From NCBI RefSeq assembly GCF_029893345.1, contig NZ_JARXVE010000001.1, positions 682,001-746,000 on the forward strand: a stretch of 64,000 nt of DNA. Direction: 5' to 3'. Under the pieces are notes generated by a model. It saw nothing but the letters and a program-made list of their open reading frames with translations. It did not search any database and was not told the DNA's origin. The translations under genes were made by a program, and so were the position numbers. Shown here in pieces: positions 47,458 through 56,646 of the stretch. The first letter of the stretch is position 1. The number at the start of each line of letters is the position of its first letter. The stretch is from Mycolicibacterium frederiksbergense. GTDB taxonomy: Bacteria; Actinomycetota; Actinomycetes; Mycobacteriales; Mycobacteriaceae.

Positions 47458-48540
47458 CTAGCTACCGGGCATGCGTCGAGCCAGGCCGTCGTCGAGCATC
47501 TGCTGGAAGTGATCGGTGACGGTCTGCTCGGCGGGCCGGTAGTCCAATCCCAGCTCGTCGCGGCTGCGGCTGTTGTCGAATGCCAACGGGTAACCGACGT
47601 TGCGGTCGACGAATTTTCGCGTCAACCCGGCGACCGGAGCAATGGCCTTCACGACCATCTTGGGTGCGTTCATTCTCGGGAACGGGTAGAACGGACCGAA
47701 CCGGCGGCGCAGTACCTTGCCGATCTCCAGAAGGGTCAGCGAGTCGGCGTTGACGATGTAGCGGCCGTGGGCTTCGGGGGTGAAACCTGCCCGCAGGTGG
47801 GCCTGCGCGACATCACGCACGTCCACCACGCCCATGGTCAACGCGGGTGCCCCGGCGAGCATGGTGCCATCGATGAACTGCTTCATCGTGCTCAGACTGG
47901 CCGAGTCGCTGGCACTGGTCAGTGAAGGACCGAGCACCAGGCCGGGATGGATGGTGACCATGTCCCAGCGCTCCTGCGCACGTTGGTATCGCCAGGCTTC
48001 CTGCTCCGCCACGGTCTTGGAGTACGGGTAAGGCTGGTGGTCGACACTGCTGGTGGTGTTCCAGTGCTCCTCGGTGAAAACGCTGCCGGGGACGTCCAGT
48101 GACTCACGGGCGTCACCATAGATCGCGACCACGCTGCTGGTCAGCACCACGCGCTTGACACTCTGCGTGCGGTTGACCGAGTCCAGCACGTTACGGGTGC
48201 CCTCGAGTGCCGGACGGACCAGTGCCTGCTGCGCATCCTTGTAGCCGGAGAGCAGGAAAGGCGACGCGGTATGCATGACGAGCTGACACCCGTCCATCGC
48301 CTCGTCGAAGCTGCCGGGTTCGAGCAGGTCTGCCTTGAAGAGCTTCAGCAGGCCGGGATGGTCGGCTGACAGCTTGTGCAGATGCTCCAGACCGGAGGCT
48401 TTCTGCGGGTCGCGTACCGTTCCGTGGACAGTGCGTCCGGCCTCAAGTAAAGACCGGACGATCCAGCTGCCGATGTAGCCGCTGGCACCCGTCACGAGAA
48501 CCGGCGCGTCCGGATCGATCGGTGTCCGAGGTGTGCTCAT
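47458..48540 (-). CDS. NAD(P)-dependent epimerase/reductase, dihydroflavonol-reductase-like
   Basis: A 360-residue extended SDR. The Rossmann motif VLVTGASGYIGSWIVRSLLEAG is at the N-terminus, the catalytic serine lies in VVLTSSVVAIYGD, and YPYSKTVAEQEAW holds the YxxxK pair. This group reduces aldehydes, ketones or flavonoid/cinnamoyl-type substrates with NADPH. GAGAGGACC precedes the ATG at 48540. It is the last intact gene before a tetR fragment. Confidence 0.87.
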   Translation of the reverse strand: MSTPRTPIDPDAPVLVTGASGYIGSWIVRSLLEAGRTVHGTVRDPQKASGLEHLHKLSADHPGLLKLFKADLLEPGSFDEAMDGCQLVMHTASPFLLSGYKDAQQALVRPALEGTRNVLDSVNRTQSVKRVVLTSSVVAIYGDARESLDVPGSVFTEEHWNTTSSVDHQPYPYSKTVAEQEAWRYQRAQERWDMVTIHPGLVLGPSLTSASDSASLSTMKQFIDGTMLAGAPALTMGVVDVRDVAQAHLRAGFTPEAHGRYIVNADSLTLLEIGKVLRRRFGPFYPFPRMNAPKMVVKAIAPVAGLTRKFVDRNVGYPLAFDNSRSRDELGLDYRPAEQTVTDHFQQMLDDGLARRMPGS

Positions 48541-48662
48541 GGCGGTGGGTCCTCTCGTGCGGGTCAACCTCGAGCATATGGATCGGCGGAACCGGCACGC
48601 CGAACCAGGTGCCGGCGTCGATGACATGAGGGCCGCTGCCGTGCTGGTTCAGGCCTGGCGGA

Positions 48663-48843
48663 CTATGCGATGCCGAGGGCAGCAGCGGTGAAGCGCCACA
48701 GTGTTTGTGCGGCTTGGTCGGTGTCAGGTGCTGGGGTGACTCGGAGTTGTTGGGCGATGCCGTGGCGCAGGCCGCCGATGACGTAAGCGCCGGCGCTGTC
48801 GGGGTCCAGGTCGGCCGGGAGTTGACCCAGTTGCTGGCCGTGG
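48663..48843 (-). pseudogene. C-terminal fragment of a second, related tetR gene
   Basis: About 180 bases closely similar (by eye nearly nine in ten positions) to 43881-44061, ending in the same LGI-stop region and in the same orientation. Similarity stops abruptly after GCTGGCCGTGG, and no N-terminal part follows. The differences are spread out, so this is a diverged paralogue rather than a fresh copy. The rest of the gap 48541-48906 holds nothing I can support. Confidence 0.7.
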
Positions 48844-48906
48844 GAAGCTAGTTTGTCTGGTCACGGGGGAGTCTGACTTCGCCCCGTCGACTGGCGAATC
48901 CCAGTT

Positions 48907-49734
48907 TCAGGCAACGCCATTCCAGAAGTCGACGAGCACCTTCGTCAGCTCCTCGGGCTTCTCCTCGTTCGGTGTGTGGCCGGCGCCCGCGATGATCTCG
49001 AACTTCACGCCGAGCCGTGCGGCGGCGTCGGCCTGGACGTCCACCGGAATCATGTCGTTCTCACCTGCGGCGACGAGGATCGGCAGGCCGGTCGCGGCGA
49101 GCTCCTCGACGCGGTCGGGTTCAGTGCTCATGGTGAGGGCGATGCCGGCGATGTTCGCGGTCTTGGTGGCCATGATGCGGTCCCGCAGGAACTCCTTGAC
49201 CGGTGCCGGGAAGATCTCCTCGAAGGCCCCGAACATGGCCTGCCACAGGGCTTCGTTGCCGCCTGCCCACAGCAGTTTCGGGATCTGGCCGATGTCCACG
49301 GCCATGCCCAGGTTCTGCCCGCTCGGCGGCGAATCGAGGATGACGTAGTCCAGGAAGCGCCCCGGGTCGTTCAGCACGGCGGCCCGAGTAACGAGCCCGC
49401 CGAAGCTGTGGCCGAGGAGGTGGACCTTCTCATCGGGCGCGACCTTGTCGAGCACCTCGGCAAGGTCGAGGGCGAATTTGGCAATCGTGTACTCGCCGAC
49501 CGCATTCCGGCCGTCCGGACCGTCCGAATCGTACTGGCCGAGCTGTGAGTACGAGATCAGGCGGTAACCGGCGGCGGTGACGAACGGCGCCATTGCGAGG
49601 AAGTCCTCCCGGGAGCCGGTGAAACCCGGGACCATGACGACGGTGCCCTTGGCCTCCGTACCGGCTTCGGGTGTCGCCTCGAAGTAGGAAAGCTCACCGC
49701 GCGAGATCCGGACGCGGGACAGACTGACGGTCAT
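48907..49734 (-). CDS. Alpha/beta-hydrolase
   Basis: A 275-residue hydrolase. VVMVPGFTGSREDF, the nucleophile elbow LLGHSFGG, an acidic residue in VAAGENDMIP and the His in IAGAGHTPNEEKPEEL complete the triad. Similar to 3-oxoadipate enol-lactonase/haloperoxidase-like enzymes; the substrate is unknown. The ATG overlaps the PAP2 gene stop by 4 bases, making it the third gene of the GH3 operon. Confidence 0.85.
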   Translation of the reverse strand: MTVSLSRVRISRGELSYFEATPEAGTEAKGTVVMVPGFTGSREDFLAMAPFVTAAGYRLISYSQLGQYDSDGPDGRNAVGEYTIAKFALDLAEVLDKVAPDEKVHLLGHSFGGLVTRAAVLNDPGRFLDYVILDSPPSGQNLGMAVDIGQIPKLLWAGGNEALWQAMFGAFEEIFPAPVKEFLRDRIMATKTANIAGIALTMSTEPDRVEELAATGLPILVAAGENDMIPVDVQADAAARLGVKFEIIAGAGHTPNEEKPEELTKVLVDFWNGVA

Positions 49735-50450
49735 GTTGCGGTCTCCTTGTTGGGATTGACGGTGTTGGGGTCCACCGGCTTTTCAGCCGAGAGGTAGGGA
49801 GTCATCAGCCACCACAGCACGAGTGTGGTGCCGCCCCCGAGAAGCAGGCCGCCGATGGTGTCGGAGAGCCAGTGGGCCCCGAGATAGGTGCGGTTCCAGA
49901 CGATTAGCGCGGTGGCGGCCACGGTGAGTATGACGCCGAGCCGGCTGCGGCCCGCGATGGTCAGCACCGCGACCAACATGATCGCGGTGCTGACCACGAA
50001 CACCATGTGACCGGAGGGGAAGGACCCGTGATCTACCCTGACGAGTGGGTCCAGCGGTCGGGGCCGGTCGACGATCTTCTTCGTGACCTGGGCGACGACG
50101 GTGGTCGCCACCGTTCCGACCGCCAGGAACAACGCCGCGTGCTGCCGCCCGCGGTACACGAACACGCCGATCAGCGCCAGGAGGATCACGATGCCGCCGA
50201 CCGGCCCGCCCACGAAGTCGACGATCCTGGCGAATGCGGTGAGCGTGCCGTCGCGGCTGCCCTCCATTGTCTGTCGCCAGGAGTAGTCCATGCCCTGCCA
50301 CGGCGGCGCGAGCACGTTCGACGCGATGATCGCCGCCTCGACGACACCGAGGGCCAGTAGGACGACGCCCGAGATCAACAGCCCCGGAGGTCGTGCGGCG
50401 ACGGGCTTCGAATTGCTCCGGGCCGCCTCTGCTCGATGCTCCAGGCTCAT
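49731..50450 (-). CDS. PAP2-family membrane phosphatase
   Basis: A 239-residue integral membrane phosphatase. The three signature motifs are present: KKIVDRPRP, FPSGHM and NRTYLGAHWLSDTIGG (the first position is N instead of the usual S). Five or six hydrophobic segments surround them. Family members dephosphorylate lipid phosphates such as phosphatidic acid or polyprenyl pyrophosphate. The start at 50450 overlaps the GH3 stop (ATGA). Confidence 0.87.
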   Translation of the reverse strand: MSLEHRAEAARSNSKPVAARPPGLLISGVVLLALGVVEAAIIASNVLAPPWQGMDYSWRQTMEGSRDGTLTAFARIVDFVGGPVGGIVILLALIGVFVYRGRQHAALFLAVGTVATTVVAQVTKKIVDRPRPLDPLVRVDHGSFPSGHMVFVVSTAIMLVAVLTIAGRSRLGVILTVAATALIVWNRTYLGAHWLSDTIGGLLLGGGTTLVLWWLMTPYLSAEKPVDPNTVNPNKETAT

Positions 50451-52909
50451 GCAGCCGAGTCCTTCAGTGCTATCTGAGTCGTCAGCCGACGATCGGCAGC
50501 CGATCGTGCCGCGACCAGCGTCCGGGAACCGTCGGCGACCCGCCACGCTGCAGCCGACTCGTCCCAGCGAGCCAGGGTTCTGCGGTCCACGGTGATTTGC
50601 GCGGTCGCTGATTCGCCCGCGCGGACGATTACGGAGGCGAAACCGATGAGCCGCAGCGGGTCGTTCCCGCCGGTGCCCTCGCCGCCGAGGTAGAGCTGGA
50701 CGACCTCGCGTCCGGTGCGCACCCCGGTGTTGCGGACGGACACTTGCACCTTCACCGCACCCGATTCGGTCTCTGCGGCGGTGATTTCCTCATAGGACCA
50801 CGTGCTGTAGCCGAGACCGTGCCCGAACGGAAAGGCCGGGGCGATCGAGGCCATTTCATAGGCGCGATACCCGAACATCGAGCCCTCGGCGTAGTCGATG
50901 ACGCCGTCGACAGGCCGCGTCGAGCGCACCGGCGCGTCGGCGCAGACTGCGGGGAAGGTCGTGGGCAGCCGACCGCCGGGCTCGACAATGCCGGTCAACG
51001 CGTCGGCGATCGCATGGCCGCCCTCCTGGCCCGGCAGCCAAGCCCACAGCACCGCTGCGACCTCATCGCGCCAGGGCATCTCGACCGGCGTACCGGCGTT
51101 GACGATCACGACGGTCTTCGGGTTCACCGCAGCCACCGCAGATACGAGCTCGTTCTGCCGGCCAGGCAGCCGCATGTCGGCGCGGTCGAAACCTTCGCTT
51201 TCCACCTCGTCCGTGGTGCCGACGAACACCAGCGCTACCTCGGCGTTCCGCGCGGCCTCGACGGCAGCGGCGAACGAGTCATCCGAAGCCGCGCCCGGCG
51301 GCTGGTGGTTCAGGCCGAACATCGCCATCGGGAAGTCCGGCAAGGCCACCCGCATCTCGACACCGACCGTACCGGCCATGAGTTTTGCCGAGACACGGTG
51401 TTCCGGCGGCTTGACGAGATTCTCGATCAGATCGTTGTCGGCGCTGGTGAGGGTGATCGCGTGTGGCTCGGCCGCGCCGATCCTCAGCGAGTACCGCCCA
51501 GGTCCCGACACCGAGAACTGGTGTGTGCCAGCTTCGTTCACGGTCATCTCGGTCCGCATCCGGACTTCGGTAGTCCCCGCCGGGAGAGTGCCCATGAACA
51601 CCAGCCGGGACGCGAGCCGACGCTCGGTACCTAGAAGGGCGCCGTCTGCGGAAACGAAGTCGACGCGGAAACCCTGTTCGCCCGTCTCCGGGTCGCGGGC
51701 GACCTCCGCCGAAATGGCGGGAAGGATACGCTGCGTCGAAACGCCTTCCTGATAGTCGATTTCGACCGAGCCGCCGAACGCCTCGCGCAGCCCGGCCAGT
51801 GGACTGATCACATGCACGGGGTTGACGTGCGCGGAACCCCCGCCCTGAGCGGTCAGCAGCGCCGCGTTGGGACCGAGGACGGCCATGCGGTTTATCGACC
51901 CGCCGACCAATGGCAGGACGCCGCCGTCGTTGCGCAATACGACCATTGCGCGCGCCGCGATGTCACGCAGCTGCTCGCGCGCGTCGGCCGGGGTGGTCGA
52001 CGGGGCGGGGACCGCGAAGCCGTCCAGGTAGCCCGTGCGAGCGGCGAGCCGAAGCACGCGCAGCACCTTGTCGTCGATGACGCTCTCGGCGACCTCGCCT
52101 GTCCTGACCGCGGCGACGAGCGCCTCGTTCCATGGGCCCTGCGGCCCGGGCATCGCCACGTCCAGTCCCGCATTCGCGGACGCGGCCGTCGAGCGTGTGG
52201 CGAACCAGTCGGACACGACCGCACCGTCGAAGCCCAGCTCACCCTTGAGGACTTCGGAGAGCAGTCGCCGGTTATCGGTCAGGCTCGTTCCATTGACAGA
52301 GTTGTACGACGCCATGACGGACCAGGCACCGGCGCGCACTCCAGCCTCGAAAGGCGCCAGGTAGACCTCTCGCAGGGCTTTCTCGGAGATCCGCGCGTCA
52401 TACGTCATGCGGTCGGTCTCGGACTCGTTCCCGATGTAGTGCTTGATGGTCACGGCCACGCCATTGGACTGAACGCCCGAGGCGAACCCTGCGACGATCG
52501 CGGCGGTCAGCAGCGGGTCTTCGGAGTAGCACTCGAAGTGCCGCCCGCCGAGCGGTGAGCGGTGGATGTTGATGTTCGGGGCGAGGAGCCAAGCAATGCC
52601 TTTGTCCCGGGCCTGGGCGCCCATGAGGGCTCCCGCTCGCTTGACCTGCCCCGGGTCCCAGGTGGCGGATAGTGCTGAGGGGTTCGGGAACAGGAGACTG
52701 GTGTCCCGTTCGTCCCAGGTCGTGCCGCGGACACCGTTGGGGCCGTCCGAGAGGACGACCTTTTGCAGGCCGATCTTCTCGATCGCGTTGAGGGACCAGA
52801 AGTCCGCTCCGGTCAGCAGACCGATCTTCTCCTCCAGCGTCAGTTCTTCCAGGAGGCTTCCCAATTTCTTCTCGTCCACAGCAGACGCGTTCTCTCGGGG
52901 GGCGTTCAC
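50447..52909 (-). CDS. GH3 beta-glucosidase-like glycoside hydrolase
   Basis: An 820-residue GH3 enzyme. The N-terminal barrel opens LTLEEKIGLLTGADFW and holds the nucleophile Asp in GAVVSDWFATRS. The C-terminal sandwich begins near AARAMVVLRNDGGVLPL, with a PA14-like insertion (FMGTLPAGTTEVRMRTEM) and a C-terminal fibronectin III-like domain (VSVRNTGVRTGREVVQLYLG). There is no signal peptide, so it acts in the cytoplasm on an imported or internal glycoside. AAGGAG lies 9 bases before the GTG at 52909. Divergent from a TetR gene. Confidence 0.9.
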   Translation of the reverse strand: MNAPRENASAVDEKKLGSLLEELTLEEKIGLLTGADFWSLNAIEKIGLQKVVLSDGPNGVRGTTWDERDTSLLFPNPSALSATWDPGQVKRAGALMGAQARDKGIAWLLAPNINIHRSPLGGRHFECYSEDPLLTAAIVAGFASGVQSNGVAVTIKHYIGNESETDRMTYDARISEKALREVYLAPFEAGVRAGAWSVMASYNSVNGTSLTDNRRLLSEVLKGELGFDGAVVSDWFATRSTAASANAGLDVAMPGPQGPWNEALVAAVRTGEVAESVIDDKVLRVLRLAARTGYLDGFAVPAPSTTPADAREQLRDIAARAMVVLRNDGGVLPLVGGSINRMAVLGPNAALLTAQGGGSAHVNPVHVISPLAGLREAFGGSVEIDYQEGVSTQRILPAISAEVARDPETGEQGFRVDFVSADGALLGTERRLASRLVFMGTLPAGTTEVRMRTEMTVNEAGTHQFSVSGPGRYSLRIGAAEPHAITLTSADNDLIENLVKPPEHRVSAKLMAGTVGVEMRVALPDFPMAMFGLNHQPPGAASDDSFAAAVEAARNAEVALVFVGTTDEVESEGFDRADMRLPGRQNELVSAVAAVNPKTVVIVNAGTPVEMPWRDEVAAVLWAWLPGQEGGHAIADALTGIVEPGGRLPTTFPAVCADAPVRSTRPVDGVIDYAEGSMFGYRAYEMASIAPAFPFGHGLGYSTWSYEEITAAETESGAVKVQVSVRNTGVRTGREVVQLYLGGEGTGGNDPLRLIGFASVIVRAGESATAQITVDRRTLARWDESAAAWRVADGSRTLVAARSAADRRLTTQIALKDSAA

Positions 52910-52979
52910 AGTCGACACTCCTTCGTACCGTCTCGCCAGCCGAGTCCATTCGGCCGCTGGAGTCGAGACTAGACGCAAA

Positions 52980-52995
52980 TACCGAGTGATCGGTA
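52980..52995. promoter_or_regulatory. Palindromic operator between the GH3 operon and tetR
   Basis: TACCGAGTGATCGGTA: arms TACCGA and TCGGTA are perfect inverted repeats around GTGA. It sits centrally in the 130-base divergent region, as expected for a TetR-type operator controlling both sides. Confidence 0.65.
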
Positions 52996-53039
52996 GGTTT
53001 TGCGCTTCCGGCAGAACCCCTGCCCTTTACAGTGGGGTC

Positions 53040-53696
53040 GTGACCAGCGGAGAGAACGGCACGAACGCGACCGGGCGACCCAAAAGAGGCGGCAGCTACG
53101 CCGTCGGCCGCGCTCGGCGAACCCGGATCCTGCACATCGCCATGGAGGAGTTCGCCGAGAACGGCTACCGAGCCGCATCGCTGGCCCGGATCGCCGAGCG
53201 TGCCGAACTTTCCCAAGCGGGCCTGCTGCATCACTTTCACACCAAGGAAGAGTTGCTTGCAGCGACGCTGGACCTGCGCGACGAGATGGACGCCGAGCAC
53301 TTCACCGGTGCAGACGGCACCCCGCTGACCGGGATCGCCGCTATGGAGGCACTCGCCGACCTGGTCGAGCGCAATCAGCGCGTCCCCGGACTCGTCCAAC
53401 TCTTCACGGTCCTCAGTGCCGAGTCCGTCACCGTCGATCATCCCGCGCACATGTGGGCCCGTAACCGCTACCGGCGCATCCGGGGAGTCATCGCAGACGG
53501 CCTCCACGCAGGGATCGCATCCGGCGAGTTCCGGCCCGACGTCGACCCCGAGGCGCACGCGTTCCGACTAGTCGCACTCATGGACGGCCTTCAGCAACAG
53601 TGGCTGGTGGACGCCGAGGCAGTGGACATGGCGGCGGTGTTCAGGGTGTATTTGCTCGAGACTCTCGACATGATCCGGGCTTGCCCGGAGGGGTAG
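53040..53696 (+). CDS. TetR-family regulator of the GH3 operon
   Basis: A 218-residue regulator. Helix-turn-helix region: ILHIAMEEFAENGYRAASLA, RIAERAELSQAGLLHHFHTK, EELLAATLDLRD. The C-terminal ligand domain ends LLETLDMIRA. The GTG at 53040 fits the family length and follows GGGG; the longer frame upstream runs antisense through the GH3 gene. It is divergent from the GH3 operon with the palindrome at 52980 between. The 200 bases after it hold no gene that I can support. Confidence 0.85.
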   Translation: MTSGENGTNATGRPKRGGSYAVGRARRTRILHIAMEEFAENGYRAASLARIAERAELSQAGLLHHFHTKEELLAATLDLRDEMDAEHFTGADGTPLTGIAAMEALADLVERNQRVPGLVQLFTVLSAESVTVDHPAHMWARNRYRRIRGVIADGLHAGIASGEFRPDVDPEAHAFRLVALMDGLQQQWLVDAEAVDMAAVFRVYLLETLDMIRACPEG

Positions 53697-53897
53697 AACT
53701 CTCCGCAGGGAGCGGCCTGCCACTGGCGGCGCTACGCGCCGGGCGCAACGCCGGGCTGCTCATCACCAACGCCTTCGCCGCCCCGGGCTCATGGGAATCC
53801 TCCGTCCGTCCGAGTATCTCGATGATGGGGGTTCAGTCTGCCGATCCCGCAGAGGGGTCTCTCGCCCAACACCGATTCTGGTGACACCATTGCGGAG

Positions 53898-54260
53898 GTG
53901 GATACGGTTTCGAGGCCGGGTCTCAATGATCCGTTCGAAGAGGGGATTCACGACGCGCTGCGCTCGCTGCCGTCCGAGCTTCGTGCAGCGATGAGCAACG
54001 TCGAGATCGTGGTCGAGGACGAGCCTCCCGACGGGCAGCCATTGCTCGGCCTGTACCGCGGCGTACCACTGCCCCGAAGGAGCAGCAGCTATAGCGGAGC
54101 GCTTCCCGACAAGATCAGTATCTTCGCCGGTCCGATCACGCGACTCGCTGCCGGCGACGCCGGTGGTCTACGTCGCGAGATCAAGCGCGTCGTGCTCCAC
54201 GAGATAGCGCATCACTTCGGGATCAGCGACGAGCGGTTGATCGAACTCGATCGCTACTGA
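53898..54260 (+). CDS. Zincin-like metallopeptidase-family protein
   Basis: A 120-residue protein of the small bacterial metallopeptidase family (PF06262 type). The zinc motif HEIAHHFGISDERL (HExxH, with a following acidic residue) is near the C-terminus and DKISIFAGPITR lies before it. Substrates are unknown. GGAG directly precedes the GTG at 53898. Confidence 0.82.
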   Translation: MDTVSRPGLNDPFEEGIHDALRSLPSELRAAMSNVEIVVEDEPPDGQPLLGLYRGVPLPRRSSSYSGALPDKISIFAGPITRLAAGDAGGLRREIKRVVLHEIAHHFGISDERLIELDRY

Positions 54261-54919
54261 CATGGCACGTTATGCACTGCCGGAGCCTGACTGCGCCACC
54301 AGCGGTCCGAGCCGGCCTCGCCCGGCCGGGTCGGGCAGTTCAAGCCGGCGCTGGCCACACGATTCCCGCTGACCCGTAAATTTCAACAACTCCAATCGTT
54401 GCACCGTAGTTCCGACCTCAATCTGGAGTAGCGGTGGACCACGGTGGCGAGCATCAGAGCCACCCCACTGGTTGGCGGGCGGGTCAGGGGTGTCCATGAA
54501 TGTACGGCGTTGCCGGCCGTCCAGCGCACACCCGACCACCGATCATGCGCGCACATCCAAACCAAGGCTCGGGTCTTAAATGCGGCTGGGCGATGGACGT
54601 GCCGGGCCGTATTGACGTTCACCGCAGGAATTGTCACGGCATAGAAGGACGCTTCAGCGCGTGGACCGCTCGTCGAATCGTAGAGAGCTGACTAGTGACA
54701 GATCAATGGCCGCTGCTCGTCGCCGAACCCCTCGAGGGCGAACAACTGGTCAGCAGTCAACTGCGCCCGCGAGCCGGGGCCGTGGCGATCGATCGATCGG
54801 ACTACTCGTCGGCATGCGATCGTGTTGCTCTTCAGCGCTTCCGATCAACGTTGCCGCGGCGTTGCCGCCGAAAGAACCAGGCAACGGGCAGCATCGTCGG
54901 GTGGATTCGCCGGTGGACT
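54261..54919. other. 659-base stretch without a convincing gene
   Basis: All frames have stops or give low-complexity Arg-rich products. The best candidate is a plus-strand GTG frame from 54695 to 55066 (opening MTDQWPLLVAEPLEGEQL), whose second half runs antisense into the exporter gene and looks like out-of-frame sequence. It may be the remnant of a gene; I see no promoter or repeat apart from a short run of CGAT units near 54787. Confidence 0.4.
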
Positions 54920-55903
54920 TCATGCGCCAAAACTGTTAGACGCGTCGACGGTCGTGCAGCTGGAGCCTTCGGCGGGTGTCCTCCGGTTATCGATGCGGCG
55001 TCCCCAGCTGGTTCCGACGAGTACGAGGGTGGCGCCGATGCCGGTCGCGAGCGTCAGTGGTTGTGACGTGAGAGAAATGCCGATAGCTGCTGCGAAGAAT
55101 GGTTCCGTTCCGAGAAGCAGGCTCACACGTGTGGCGGATGTTTTTCGCACCCCCCACATTTGGATGACGAACGCGAAGACGGTGCAAACCAACGCGAGAT
55201 AGACGGTCAGCATCCAGCTTTGCGTGCTCATGGTGGCCGCTGTTGCGATCAGCCCTGAGCTGCCGAATTGGGCGATGAGGGTGAACGCAATAAGGCTGGT
55301 CGCGAGTTGCATGAGGGTGAGTCGACCGGTGTCCATCGGCCGTGTCCGGCAGGCGCGGTCGATCACGATCACATGCACGGCACGCACGATGGCCGCTGCC
55401 AGAATCAGCAGATCACCTGTGGTGGGCAGACATAAGCCGTTGCCTTGGGTGAGGAACCCGACGCCGGCGACGGCGATTGCCGCCGCGCCGTAGAACAGCG
55501 GCGGCGGGTCATCACCGCCCGCTACGGCTGACAGCAGCGGGGTCATGACGATGGTCAGAGAGATGATCAGGCCCGCGTTCGATGCGGTGGTGTGGACCAA
55601 GCCGAAGGTTTCCAGGCCGAAGATGACGGCGAGGATGCACCCGAATGCCGACCCGAAGATCACCTCATCGCGTTGCAGGCCGCGCAGGCGCGGTGCCAGT
55701 ACTGCGGCGAGGGCGGCGGTCGCGATGGCGAATCGCAACGCCAAGAATCCGAACGAGTTCGCGCTGGTGGCAACGGTTTTCGCAGCGAGGTAGCTCGATC
55801 CCCAGGCCGCCGCCATGCCAAGTAGCGCCAGATCGGCCATGGTCGACGTTGTGCGTTGCGATCCAGGGGCCGGTGCGCGGACCGCTGCCGCGGGCGAATT
55901 CAC
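54920..55903 (-). CDS. DMT-superfamily (EamA/RhtA-type) transporter, probable metabolite exporter
   Basis: A 327-residue protein with ten hydrophobic segments in two EamA repeats. MADLALLGMAAAWGSSYLAAKTV and LRFAIATAALAAVLAP mark the first repeat, and VCTVFAFVIQMWGVRKTSATRVSLLLGTEPFFAA (in parts) the second. Relatives export amino acids such as threonine or homoserine. The GTG at 55903 overlaps the dioxygenase stop (GTGA), so it is the last gene of a coupled three-gene operon and probably exports the pathway product. Confidence 0.85.
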   Translation of the reverse strand: MNSPAAAVRAPAPGSQRTTSTMADLALLGMAAAWGSSYLAAKTVATSANSFGFLALRFAIATAALAAVLAPRLRGLQRDEVIFGSAFGCILAVIFGLETFGLVHTTASNAGLIISLTIVMTPLLSAVAGGDDPPPLFYGAAAIAVAGVGFLTQGNGLCLPTTGDLLILAAAIVRAVHVIVIDRACRTRPMDTGRLTLMQLATSLIAFTLIAQFGSSGLIATAATMSTQSWMLTVYLALVCTVFAFVIQMWGVRKTSATRVSLLLGTEPFFAAAIGISLTSQPLTLATGIGATLVLVGTSWGRRIDNRRTPAEGSSCTTVDASNSFGA

Positions 55904-56646
55904 GATGCGTCCTCGGGAGCGGTGAAGGCGATGACGAGGACGTCGCGGAATCCTGCCTCATATCCTGACGCCGGGGTCACGGGGGTGACGGCGTGGGTGG
56001 TGTACCGGTCGTCGCCGAGAAGCAGCTGTCCCCGCTCGCGCAGCGTCACCGAGGCCAGTTCACGCCCGGTGAGAGTGTGCACGGAGCTGACCCCACCGAC
56101 GACCTGGTGACGGCTGATCAGCAGGCTACCGATGTAGGCGACGCCGTCACGATGGCGGCCTTCCGGCGCCGGTTTCCCGTCAGCGTCAGCGCGTGCGGTG
56201 ATCCGGTAGGGATGCAGTTTGATATTCCACGTTGGGCCGCCGTGAGCGTGGGTCAGCGCGGAACCCAGGCCGGTCAGCAGTCCGCGCAGCACCGCACTGG
56301 AACAGAACGAGGCCGTACACGGCTCGAACTGGCGCATCACGCCGCCGTTGAGCGGGTTGATGTAAGAGCTCTGCACGTACGGGGCGTGTGGAAGCTGGGC
56401 CAGTTCGCTGGTTCGAGTGTCGAGCGCGAAGCTGCTATAACGGCGCAACCGATAGGTCCCGCCGTCGGCCATGTGGCGGTCGGGGGCGAGGTGGTCCCAC
56501 TCGGCGGCGAACTGGTCCCATGCGTGCGGGTCGGCGCCGGCCAAGGACATGGTTTCGGCCGGAGTCAGGACCAGGTGGCCTGGTGTGATGATGCCGTCGG
56601 CGATGCGATCGCGGATCGTTGTGGGTTCGGTGCTGTCGACGGTCAT
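55900..56646 (-). CDS. 2OG-Fe(II) dioxygenase, amino-acid hydroxylase-like (PF10014 type)
   Basis: A 248-residue dioxygenase. The iron ligands His165 and Asp167 (GRHRDGVAYIGS) and distal His218 (YTTHAVTPV) are present, along with LRRYSSF and FEPCTASFCSS segments typical of the family that includes the L-isoleucine 4-hydroxylase of Bacillus thuringiensis (240 residues). It probably hydroxylates a free amino acid or derivative. The ATG overlaps the stop of the ArgG-like gene and the stop overlaps the exporter start, both by 4 bases. Confidence 0.82.
   Translation of the reverse strand: MTVDSTEPTTIRDRIADGIITPGHLVLTPAETMSLAGADPHAWDQFAAEWDHLAPDRHMADGGTYRLRRYSSFALDTRTSELAQLPHAPYVQSSYINPLNGGVMRQFEPCTASFCSSAVLRGLLTGLGSALTHAHGGPTWNIKLHPYRITARADADGKPAPEGRHRDGVAYIGSLLISRHQVVGGVSSVHTLTGRELASVTLRERGQLLLGDDRYTTHAVTPVTPASGYEAGFRDVLVIAFTAPEDAS

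Noticed and set aside
50744..51752. Two overlapping plus-strand ORFs of nearly 300 codons
   Set aside because: Both lie antisense inside the GH3 gene and lack protein-like character.
53600..53884. 94-codon plus-strand ORF after tetR
   Set aside because: Overlaps the tetR 3' end in another frame; the downstream half has no family features and no ribosome-binding site.
54787..54801. Short CGAT microrepeat
   Set aside because: Only about three units, common by chance in this composition.
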